NCBI RefSeq assembly: GCF_036370855.1
Contig: NC_088117.1
Location: 7,440,001-7,504,000, forward strand
Direction of reading: 5' to 3'
Source: Dromaius novaehollandiae
Taxonomy: Eukaryota > Chordata > Aves > Casuariiformes > Dromaiidae
Length of the DNA: 64,000 nt
The notes below the pieces were generated by a model that made no database searches, was not told the DNA's origin, and saw only the letters and a program-made list of their open reading frames with translations. The translations under genes were made by a program, and so were the position numbers. The first letter of the stretch is position 1; every line of letters starts with the position of its first letter. This document shows, in pieces, positions 45,601-58,074 of this stretch.

Positions 45601-48600
45601 GCCCCAGGGCGCTGAGAGCAGGGTCACGCCTGAGCTGCTGTGCCTTGTCCCTGGCAGGTGTCGGAGAGCCTGGTGCAGAGGAACGGGGACTTCCTCATCC
45701 GCGACTCGCTCACCAGCCTCGGCGACTACGTGCTGACGTGCCGCTGGCGCAACGAGCCCCTCCACTTCAAGATCAACAAGGTGACGGTGAAGTCCAGCGA
45801 CGGCCATACCCGCATCCAGTACCTCTTTGAGCAGGAGAGCTTCGACAACGTCCCGGCCCTCGTCCGCTTCTACGTGGGCAACCGCAGGGCCATCTCGGAG
45901 CAGAGCGGGGCCATCGTCTACTGCCCCATCAACCGCACCTTCCCGCTGCGCTACCTGGAAGCCAGCTACGGACTCGCCAACGGGAAACATGGGGGGTCCC
46001 ACAGCCCCACCACCCAGAAAGGGGGGCACATAAAGCGCAGGAGCATCACCATGACGGACGGCCTGACGGCAGACAAGATCACCAGGGCTGAGGGGTGCCC
46101 GACCAGGTGAGGACGCGGTCTCAGCCCAGCTCAGCTGCGCTGAGGGTCAGACCCTGGGGAAGAGGCAGAGCCACCAGCTCCATTGGTGCCGTGCAGCGAC
46201 TTTGGGCTTGGGCATGGGAACCATGTCACAGCTCAGGCACAGACAGACCAGGAGAGGCAAGGGGGGAGGAATTGGTGCCCAGCTGGACCTAGGGGGTTCT
46301 CCCAGGCCAGCCATGCTGTGCTACCACAGCGGACGCCCAGCAAGCACACATGACTTTAGCATCCTAGGCCATAAGCCAGAGAGTTTTTACAATCACCCCA
46401 TCCAGAATTAGCAGCGTGTCGGGGCTTGTCGACGCGAGGGAACAGCGCTTTCCCAGGCAGATGGGAGAGGAGAGCCAGTCCCAGCCACCAAGGAGGCACT
46501 TGCTGGGCTGCTTTTGAAGGGCCCTTTTAGCTTTAAGGCTGTCGGTTCAGCTGGAGCATTTGCTAGGAGCAGAGCCGAAAGCCTGCTGAGCTGCACTGAC
46601 GGGGTCCCCGTACCCCACCGGAGCCTCCCACGGGGCAGTCACCAGCCCTGCAGGAGCCTCAGCCACTCCAAGCACGCTGCACCCCAAGGGCTGTGTTTTC
46701 TCAGCCCCCCCGTCACTAGTACAAAGTTTTCTTTAGAGCAGCCCTCTCCAAGTGCCTGCAGGCTCTGAGTGCCTCTCAGATCTGCTTGTGTTAACCTTGA
46801 AGCAGCCTGAGCTTTTCCCGAGCTAGAGAAAGACGTTACCTTTGCACAGCTTTCTTTTGGCAGCCCAGGTCCCCCAAAAGGGAGGGGAAGGCAGAGACCC
46901 ACAAGTACATAATCGCAGAGAGGCCCAGAAGGGTCCGCATCCATCCTGCGTCCCCATCCCAGGGCCAGCTCTGGGGCAGGCCCCCAGCCCATCCTTGAAT
47001 CAAGCTGCTTTTTCACCCCTGCCCCGACCTTCTCAGTCCAAGGGCAGGGTAAAAAACACAACAGCAGGAGACAATCAACCATTACAGGAGGGAAAAGAAA
47101 AACACTTATGCTTCCAGAGAAGTGCATGTATTTCCAGCAGGAGAGCCCAGCTCCACCAGTCTTTCCTCATCACTCATTTTTCCCCAAACCTCTTATTGCT
47201 GCAGCTGCTCCCCCAGCCTCCTCCCACCACAGGGCTGTAGCACTCAAGACCCAGCACATCACGGCAGCCCCAGCCTCACCCACGCCGGGGAGGGCAGCAT
47301 AATTACCACCGTGCCTCCTTGCAACACTCCTCTCGCTCAGCCCAGCACAGCAGCAGCCTCTTTTGCAACAGCATTGACTCACAGTGCTCGTGCCCAGCCT
47401 CAGCCCTCCCCATAGGGCTGCTGCAGGTCCACAGCTCCCCGAGCTGACACGCTGCCCCGTGCCGTGCTGCGGCTCAGCACCATGAGCTGCCGCCCTGCTT
47501 CCATCAGGAGCCGACCAGGTCACAAGCACTTTCCATCTCTCCCAAACTTTGGGTCACAGCCACACCGCTGATGTAGCCCATTGCAGGGACCTCACGTGGA
47601 AACACAGAGCAGCACACCCACCAGCAGACACCACCCCAGAAAGACAACAGCACATAGCTATTTCTTTACCTAGCCCATTCCCCGCAGCACCCCCAGAAAG
47701 CCCCTACCCACCCCCAGCTCCCCCAGCACAGTACCCTTGCCTTAGGGCACCTCTTCCCCTCCTGCTGCTCCTCAGCCTTCAACCTCCCCCTGGGGCTGGG
47801 CCATCTCTGGTTTATAGGGCTCAGACCCTTCCTCCCCAGCTGCCCCGAGGGGTGTTCGTTGCTCCAGCTGAACTCGTTACTGGTTCCCCAGTGCAAACAG
47901 CCCCCCAGCCCGGGCTGCTGGCACCGCCGGGGGGTCAGGGCCGTTCGAGCCAAACCCCGGTTCCCTGCTCCTTGCGGGAGCACTTTGATTCGGAGACCAG
48001 TGTCAGGTCCCGCAGCAGTGGGAGGAGGGAGACCCATGATGTCCACCCCGGGGGGGAGAGGCAGCGAGCCCCCATGCCAGCCCCTCGGCGCGTGTCCAGT
48101 CCCTGGTTGCGGTGACTAACCCGTCCCGTCTCCCCCAGCGTGTCCCTTCCCCACCACCGAGACATCATTCGCAACTGCGCCGTCAGCGTGGACCAGATCC
48201 AAGACCTCCACTCCCCGATGTCCCCCATCTCCGAGAACCCAGCGTCGCCCGCCTACAGCACAGGTAGGAAGCGCCCCACACCCTCCCGGGGGGCGGCGGG
48301 GACGGAGGTCAGGCTGGGCCTGGCGTTGGCGTGACACCAGGGGCCTGGGGAGGCGGACGGAGCTGCCTGGCAAAGACGAGCGCCTGGGCACGGAGCGGTG
48401 GCCTAAGCACCCGCTCCGCCCGGCTCCCCGGCCTGCCCTGTGGCCTGCTAGTGAAACATGTCCAGCTCCGTGCACAGCAGAGGAAGGTCCTGAGCAGGGC
48501 TGAGCAGAGCGTGATGCTGCAGCCCCGGAGCAGCTGCCTCGTAGCAGGGATCGCGCCCTGTCCTGGCACCAGCTGGAAGTCCTGTCGCAGGGCCGCTGGG

Positions 48601-51600
48601 ACAGCGGGGCTTTCCCTGAGCGCAGCATCCCCGGCTGTCGCATCCCTGGGTCCTGAGCTGGTGGTCCATGCGCCTGTGTATCTCTGCACTCTGCTAACAG
48701 GGTCTCTCCCGCTCCCCACAGTTACGCGGCTAAAGCCGCATCCCTGCCAAGCAGCTGGGATCGCCCCGGCCTCGCCGGTCATAAGAAGATCCAGCGAGCC
48801 GCAGCTGTGCCCAGGCACCAACAGCAAACCTCTGCCGGACCCTGCCCACAGCAGCCACTCCACGCCCTGCCACGGGTACACCCGCGCCTCCCCCTCGCCC
48901 TCCGTGAACAGCTACAGCGACCCGGACACGGGGCACTACTGCCAGCTCCACCCCACCTCGCCCATCAGCAGAGAACGGCCCGCTCACGACACCAGGCAGC
49001 TCCCAGCAAAGAGCTACGTGGAGAGGCTAAAGGTGGAGGAAGGACAGAGAGGGACTGTGGAGAACAGCTCTGGCGAAGCAGAGGCAGGGCAGCGGCTGAA
49101 GGGAGAGCTGGACTTCATGGGCTTCGTGCCCCCCACCATGGAGATGAGCTCGTCCTTCAACCCCGCGGCCTTCCAGTCCCTGCTTATCCCACTGGAGAAC
49201 AAGCCCCTGGAGATGGCCGTGCTCAAGAAGGTCAAAGAGCTGCTGGCAGAGGTGGACGCGAAGATGCTCGCCAAGCACATCACCAAGGTGGACTGCCAGG
49301 TACGGCCGAGGCCAGGCAGCAGGGACGGGCACTGCTGCCCGCCGGTTGCTCCATCCCTGCCAGGGGCTCGGAAACCCAGAGCCAGTGGCAGGGTTGGCGT
49401 GGGACCGGGCATCCCCCAGGCATGGAGCATCCCCCAGCATGGAGCATCCCAGCGCGGCTCTGCCAGCCCTGCATCAGCTCCAGGCAGGCGGAGGCCAGGC
49501 TGGGAGCGAAGCGGGGCCGGGAGAGGGGGCAGACTGCCCGAGGCCCCTTCGGCCTCTCCTTAATTAGCAGAGCCCTAATCTGCTCTCCTCTTTCTTGCCA
49601 GGTCGCTAGGATACTGGGTGTTACCACGGAGATGCAGCGGCTCATGGGGGTGAGCTCCGGCATGGAGCTGCTCACCCTGCCCCACGGCCACCAGCTCCGG
49701 CTCGACCTGCTGGAACGGTACGGCACAAGGGACGCCAGTCCCGGGCCCCACACGCCGTGGCCCCATGAGGGCTTGCGGGGGTCCCGCTGCGTGTCCCGGG
49801 GTGCAGGACCCCCCTGCCGCGCAGGGCACCGGTGCTGGGACGGTGCCGGGAGTCGGACCCAGCTCCTCCGTGCCCCCCCGCTGATTCCCGGTCTCTCCCC
49901 GCGGCAGGTTTCACACCATGTCCATCATGATCGCCGTGGACATCCTGGGCTGCACGGGCAGCACGGAGGAGAGGGCAGCCCTGCTGCACAAAACCATCCA
50001 GCTGGCCGCCGAGCTGAAGAGCACCATGGGGAACATGTTCAGTTTTGCTGCTGTGATGAACGCCCTGGAAATGACGCAGGTACCGGGACGCTCCTTGCAT
50101 CCTCCTGCCCGCGGCTTAGCCCCCTTCTCCCAAATACATCCCCATCCCGGTCTCCGGCAGGCTGCGACACCCACCCGGCGTGGGGGAAGGGGGGAAATGT
50201 CAAGGGAAAGGCGTGGGGCCACATCCGCTGGGGTGTGAGCAGAGCAGGGAAGGAGCCGTCCCCTCCTCGGAGCACGCAGCCTGTCCCGCCGGGATCCGAT
50301 TGTTTCTTGGTGGTTGGGTGTTTTGTTGTGCGCTGGGCTCCGTTCCTGGGAGGAAATGAATCTGCCCTGCGGTACAATGCAGATCAGTCCCAAGGCCGCG
50401 GCGGCAGCAGCATCTCCGGGCCACGCTGCTCCCTTTGGAAGATGAAAGGAGATTAAAAGTCGCTTTTGAAAGGAGCCCAGCTGGGGAGTCTTGCTTCCTG
50501 CCTGCACAAAGGCAGTGGAAGGGGCTGCCCGCGTCCGCTCCCGCCCAGCCGCTCATCCCCAAGGCCGCCGCGGCGCGGGGAAGCTGCTGTCCTGGGCTGT
50601 CGAGGGGGGGAAACACTGAGCCCAGCCTCCGCGCCAGGGCCGTGCGAGTCCTTGGCCATGAGGCCTCCAGTGCTGGTGGGAAGAGGCTGGTTTGGGTGCC
50701 ACTGCGTGCCCCGGCAGCCGAGGGCCGTGCCGAGTGCTCTCTGTCCGTCCTGCTTTCAGATCGCGCGGCTGGAGCAGACCTGGGTGGTGCTGCGGCAGCG
50801 GCACACGGAGGGGGCGATCCTCTACGAGAAGAAGCTCAAGCCCTTCCTGAAAAGCCTGAACGAAGGGAAAGGTAACGGGAGCGAGTCCCCGCGTGTCGCC
50901 TGCCGGCTCCTCCCCGCATGGCCTCGGCTGCCCTTCCTCCCCGGGAGGCATTTCATAACTAAGTAAAACCAGCAGCTCCCGTTGGCAGATGGGGAGGCAA
51001 GCGCGGGGGGCACGGACCAGCCCTCCCGCCCCGCGGGGACACGGGCCAGCGAAGGGGCCGTGCCGGCGCTCAGGGCGTCTCTCTCCGCAGAAGGGCCGCC
51101 GCTGACCAACACCACTTTTCCTCACGTCGTGCCCCTCATCACTCTGCTGGAGCGGGACGACGCTCTCTCGGACAGCCCCGAGCCCTGGGAGAGCACGGAC
51201 AACGGCGTGGAGGTGGTCATGGCCCACCTGGAGGCGGCACGGATGGTGGCCCACCACGGCGGCCTCTACCACACCAACGCCGAGGTGAAGCTGCAGGGTA
51301 AGCGAGTGGGGCCGGGCGTCACCCGGGAGCCCCTTCCCCTCCGCTGCGTCCCTCAGGCAGGTGAGGAAGATGAGGGAGCATGGGGTCCGCGCTGCCCCGG
51401 GCACTTCCACCCCATGCCACGCATCGGCCCGCAGACCCATTGGTGGGGATGTAGCTGTGCGGCTCTGCTCCGGCTGTGTGGTTTATCGGGGTAATTTGGG
51501 AATGAATACAAGGGCAGCAGCCCCCTACCAGACCCAGGACGAAGACATGGCCAGGTCTGTGCTGTCCCTCTCCCTCCCGGCTAGCTGCGGTCTACCAGGC

Positions 51601-52161
51601 AGGTCCTGCAGGGGTGTTAGAGCTGTGTTTCAGGCTGTGACTCCTCAGCATCTTCTTCTGAGTGAGGCCAAACTGAATCGCAGAGCAGCTGGGGTGGGCA
51701 GGGATCTCTGAAGACCACCTGGTCCAAACCCTGCTCCAGCAGGGTCACCTAGAGCAGGGTGCCCAGGGCTGTGTCCAGTCGGGTTTTGAATATCTCCAAG
51801 GATGGAGAATCCACAGCCTCCCTGGGCAACTGGTTCCAGTGTTCAACCACCCCACTGGGTTGAGCCGCACCCAAACCCCCCGTCTTACGTCACGTGTCCA
51901 GTCCCAAGTGTTTCACTCCCCACCCATCCCACTTGGGCCCAGGCCCGTCACCGCCGCGCGTGGGCCTGACTCGTGTCCTCCGCAGGTTTCCAGGGCAAAG
52001 CCGAGCTCCTGGAGATCTTCAGCACCGAGTTCCAGCTGCGGCTGCTCTGGGGCAGCCGCGGGGCCGAGAGCAGCCAGGCTGAGCGCTACGAGAAGTTCGA
52101 CAAGGTCCTCACGGCGCTGTCCCACAAACTGGAGCCCGCCGTGCGCTTCAGCGAACTGTGA
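27643..52161 (+). CDS. SH2D3C: SH2D3C (NSP3/CHAT/SHEP1) SH2 adaptor, long isoform
   Basis: This NSP-family adaptor has an N-terminal SH2 domain and a C-terminal RasGEF-like fold that binds Cas scaffolds (BCAR1, NEDD9) and acts in adhesion, migration and Eph-receptor signalling. Exons: 27643-27682, 29678-30254, 34387-34426, 45161-45289, 45658-46106, 48139-48263, 48722-49299, 49602-49717, 49908-50079, 50760-50871, 51091-51297, 51986-52161 (stop 52159-52161). They join in phase to 906 codons; human long form is 860. The start MAESQKRGGFKKF leads into KFFKFKGFGSLS. A six-Glu run lies in exon 2. SH2 starts at WYHGRIPRE (exon 4), with the phosphotyrosine Arg in FLIRDS near residue 277. Exon 7 is a Ser/Pro linker, and exons 7-12 hold the Cas-binding domain (VARILGVTTEMQ, EGAILYEKKLKPFLKSL, EKFDKVLTALSHKLEPAVR). 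Confidence 0.96.
27683..29677 (+). other. SH2D3C: SH2D3C intron 1
   Basis: This GC-rich intron of about 2 kb lies between the short first exon and exon 2. It has a canonical GTGAGT donor and an acceptor ending GTGCCAG. No further coding exon is recognised; long open frames on both strands have no domain content. Confidence 0.6.
30255..34386 (+). other. SH2D3C: SH2D3C intron 2
   Basis: The intron contains the alternative first exon at 31537-31580. Around 33400-33830 base composition drops to moderate GC with some AT-rich tracts; I see no open frame of interest or known repeat there. The acceptor before 34387 is TTTTCTAG. Confidence 0.55.
31537..31580 (+). CDS. SH2D3C: Alternative first exon of SH2D3C (MTEVGRR start)
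   Basis: ATG at 31537 encodes MTEVGRRFCPLGRG plus two bases (AG), followed by a GTAAGG donor. It splices to the exon at 34387, whose first base C completes AGC (Ser). The peptide resembles the human isoform that begins MTAVGRRCPALGPR and joins the same downstream exon. The 44-nt length and phase fit exactly. The product would skip the long N-terminal exon 2 but keep the SH2 and Cas-binding parts. Confidence 0.75.
34472..35221 (+). repeat. 58-bp minisatellite, 13 copies, in SH2D3C intron 3
   Basis: Thirteen tandem units of exactly 58 bp lie here; the landmark GGGACAG recurs at constant 58-bp steps from about 34506 to 35144, with a diverged copy near 35202. Each unit contains GGTGTCAGCAGTGGTGGCAC and GGTCCTGGTGGCTCTC. 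No indels are visible. Five units carry CACGTG where others carry CACGCG. The array begins about 46 bp after the donor of the 34387-34426 exon. Open frames of 246-348 codons across it result from three units being 174 bp and are not genes. Confidence 0.93.
36745..36985 (+). mobile_element. CR1-type LINE fragment (sense)
   Basis: The order of motifs (AAACTGCAGCCTGCGAGGTT, CATCAGGAGAAACTTTCTCC, GTCCCATCCTTGGAGGTTTC, then GATCTGACCTAGC and TTTGAGCAGGGTGG) follows the conserved 3' end of avian CR1 elements. The copy is diverged, and the terminal 8-bp repeats are not evident. Confidence 0.65.
37210..37265. promoter_or_regulatory. AT-rich island with perfect MEF2 site
   Basis: Inside GC-rich intron, CTATTTTAG at 37222-37230 matches the MEF2 consensus exactly. 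It is followed by GAAATAAATAAG and TAATTAGTTAG, a homeodomain-type core. A short AT island with dense motifs could be an enhancer; this is inference only. Confidence 0.3.
38480..38890 (+). repeat. G-rich minisatellite upstream of internal SH2D3C promoter
   Basis: About eleven copies of a 31-40 bp unit built on GGGGTGTGTGGGGCCGGGG and GCCGGTTCCCCC repeat with slight length changes. The plus strand carries many runs of three or more G, so G-quadruplex formation is likely. The array stops within about 230 bp of the alternative ATG at 39120. Confidence 0.88.
38893..39119 (+). promoter_or_regulatory. SH2D3C: Internal CpG-rich promoter / 5' UTR of short SH2D3C isoform
   Basis: A GC-dense stretch with (GGC)n runs at about 38901-38922 and 39040-39065 lies directly before the ATG at 39120. 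An upstream minimal open frame ATG-AGG-TAA lies at 39004-39012. No TATA box is seen. The start site cannot be set from sequence alone. Confidence 0.5.
39120..39200 (+). CDS. SH2D3C: Alternative first exon of SH2D3C (MTERCSLWS start)
   Basis: The ATG at 39120 opens MTERCSLWSALSAAACCFYR, and the exon ends after VQ with a GTGAGC donor. It is 81 nt (27 codons, phase 0) and joins the phase-0 exon at 45161 (FSKEKYIL). This matches the known short mammalian isoform whose N-terminus is almost identical. It replaces the whole N-terminal region upstream of the SH2 domain. The two-cysteine hydrophobic start could be lipidated, which is a guess. Confidence 0.88.
39201..45160 (+). other. SH2D3C: SH2D3C intron before the SH2 exons
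   Basis: This 6-kb GC-rich intron has an acceptor TCCCCTGTAG at 45160. Features seen are a short AT-rich patch with ATATATAG and GTGTGTACACACAC near 40680-40710 and a motif-dense AT-richer patch at 44110-44205. I recognise no exon. A 545-codon open frame at 42398-44035 does not begin with ATG and shows no domain. Confidence 0.55.
51672..51862 (-). mobile_element. CR1-type LINE fragment (antisense)
   Basis: The stretch contains GATCTCTGAAGACCACCTGG, GGGTGCCCAGGGCTGTGTCC, GAATATCTCCAAGGATGGAG and CTGGGCAACTGGTTCCAGTG, the well-known reverse-complement face of the CR1 3' end. It lies in SH2D3C intron 11 (51298-51985), opposite in orientation to the gene, and is the clearest marker of avian origin in the window. 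Confidence 0.88.
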
Positions 52162-52660
52162 CCGCCCACCCCGACCCGGGCACTCGCAGGGACAGCAGGG
52201 AGACAGGGCACCGTGGGCAGCGCCGTGGCTCTGTCCCCGCCACCGCGAAGGCCCGGGGACTGCGCGCCCCGCGAGGAGAACGAGGGGTGTCCGCGGAGGG
52301 CGCTGGGACACGGGGCAGCGGGTGGGGGGTGAAGTGGAGGATGACTCCGGAGAGGCATTTCACGCCGTCTCCGCTCCACAGCTCTCCCGCCCGCGCGGGG
52401 CCGGGCCGCCTCACGAGCGCCGCGGTCCCTGGTGGGCGCCACGCGGTGCCCCTCGCCGCACGCAGCCCCTGCCCTTTGGTTTCGGTTCCTTTTAATTTCT
52501 GTCTTAGTCAAGGCCTCAAGATCCTGCTTGTAAATACGTTTCCACGACCGCTTCATGATGTACAGACTCGTGCGGGACGTTTCTTGTTGTAAATAATTAG
52601 GTTCGCTCATGTTGTCCTGTAAATACGTGTACATACCTCATGGGTTTGGTTCTTACATAC

Positions 52661-52666
52661 AATAAA
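52661..52666 (+). terminator. SH2D3C: SH2D3C poly(A) signal
   Basis: AATAAA about 500 bp after the stop, preceded by an AT-richer 3' UTR (TGTAAATAATT, TGTAAATACGTG) and followed by a short T-rich stretch. The 3' UTR is therefore about 52162-52685. Confidence 0.8.
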
Positions 52667-52857
52667 CTTTTATGCTCTTCCGCAAGAGGATTTCCTCTCC
52701 TGAGGGGGGGGGGGTTGATTTAAAGGGGGTGGTGGAGCCGCCTCAGCCCAGAGGTGCCCCCCTGCCACTGGGGCTGGGGTCCGGGAGGAGTGGGCAGACC
52801 CCCATGGGCCCCCCCCAGGCCCCGCTGCTGTGGGGCGGGACAAAATGGGCCCCTCCC

Positions 52858-53149
52858 GGCCACGCCCAAGGGCTTGGCCACGCCCCCTTGTTCCTTGGCC
52901 ACGCCCCTGCACTCCGCACTCCCCCCTCCATTGGCCGCCTTAGCCCCGCCTCCCCGAGCGCTGCCCTCTGCCTTTACGCGCCGGGCGTTTGCCGACTCGG
53001 CCTCCCTGGCCCCGCCCCCTGCTGCCTGGCCCCGCCCCCTTGGCGCGGAGCCCGCTCCTCGGCACCTCCCTAGCCCCGCCCCCGGCCCCGCCCCGCGCGG
53101 GGCACGCCGGGAGCTGTAGTGCGGGCGGTGCCGGAGCGCGGCGGCCGCC
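52858..53149 (+). promoter_or_regulatory. TOR2A: TOR2A promoter with KLF/SP, NF-Y and ZNF143/THAP11-type sites
   Basis: Three GGCCACGCCC (KLF/SP) boxes occur between about 52858 and 52905, an inverted CCAAT box (CCATTGGCC) lies near 52927, and several CCCCGCCCC GC boxes follow. At 53101-53120 the minus strand reads ACTACAGCTCCCGGCGTGCC, a good match to the long ZNF143/THAP11 element, about 30 bp before the ATG. There is no TATA box. The interval to the SH2D3C poly(A) signal is only about 480 bp. Confidence 0.65.
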
Positions 53150-56963
<3,814 letters not shown>

Positions 56964-57934
56964 CCACTGGCAAGGAATCTCTTCTGAAGCAGCATGTGGA
57001 GTCTATAGCAGATCAGACGTGACCAGCCCTCAGGAGATGCTGTACCTGCAGCCTTGCTCAGATTCGTACGATTTAGGATGTATATCAAGCTGTAAAGCTG
57101 CAGAGCCCAGGACTGGAGGGATAAGCACGAGGAGCTACGTGTTACCTCCGAGTAGCACGAGTGCTCTCCCTGCTGAGCTCACCCCTCTAGCCCCACAGAG
57201 GCAGCTGCAGGATACAGCTGTGGGAGCAAATGCAAGTGATGTGACTTAAAGCACAGCTGTGGGAGCAAATGCAAGTGATGTGACTTAAAGCACTTTACTG
57301 ATTTCTCTGGCCAAGTGAATGTGGATACTGAACAGGCCAGTGCACCACCCGAGACATGCTGTGACAAAGAAGGGAAGATGCCAAGAGGCACAGTAGTGAC
57401 AGGGAGGTTTTTCCCCTGTTCCCTGTCAGAAGCACCCATCTGTGGCTCTTCCTTCTCCTGGCAGCTATTGAGATCTAATCCATCAAGATTCTGAGCCCAG
57501 AAAAGACTTTTTTATCTACAGTATTTTAACAATATTTACTACCTTTTTTTTTTTCACCATGTGAAAATGCTGGTGTTCTGGCATCTGCAACACTGACCCA
57601 TGAAGACCTTCGACAATATAGTGAAATGTGCTTTTCAGGGAAGTTTTAGAGCCAACTTCTTTCCAGTTTCCTTTCACTGTGAATAGATGCTGGTTAAGTC
57701 CAGCTTCAGCATCAACTAGAGTATGGGTATAAGGGAAATGGCAACATCTGACCTGCCGAGAGCCCTGCTCTTCCCACCATCCCTTGTCCATCTTCCCCAT
57801 AAGGCCTAAAGGATTTCCCTGCAACTAACTGGGGGGCGGGGGGGGAAGACATCTTGCTTGTCTTCCCAGCTACAAAAAATTTGAGTCCTACCTCCGAGGA
57901 GACTGCAGTGTCGCTAATGGTTTTGAAAATTCTT
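56964..57934 (+). other. TOR2A: TOR2A 3' UTR and convergent spacer
   Basis: This is non-coding sequence between the TOR2A stop and the TTC16 poly(A) signal on the other strand. I find no plus-strand AATAAA or ATTAAA here; the nearest AATAAA copies are at 58476-58481 and 58492-58497, inside the last TTC16 intron. It includes a 39-bp duplication and a T-tract at 57545-57555. Confidence 0.5.
57214..57291 (+). repeat. Perfect 39-bp tandem duplication
   Basis: A 39-bp unit beginning ACAGCTGTGGGAGCAAATGC occurs twice head-to-tail (57214-57252 and 57253-57291) with no mismatch, inside the probable TOR2A 3' UTR. Perfect identity suggests a recent event. Confidence 0.9.
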
Positions 57935-57940
57935 TTTATT
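57935..57940 (-). terminator. TTC16: TTC16 poly(A) signal
   Basis: TTTATT on the plus strand is AATAAA on the gene strand, about 135 bp past the proposed TTC16 stop. In the alternative reading frame of the last exon, the stop TAA overlaps this hexamer. Confidence 0.6.
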
Positions 57941-58074
57941 CAGTGATGATTTCTCCAGCAGGCTGAGAAGTTCTTGCTGTGGTGAACTGCTGAGCCTCTT
58001 GCACATCCTTCTGCTGGTCAGACCACACACGCTTTGGCTGGGCCACGATCCATTCAGCTTCTGGAAAGTGCCAC

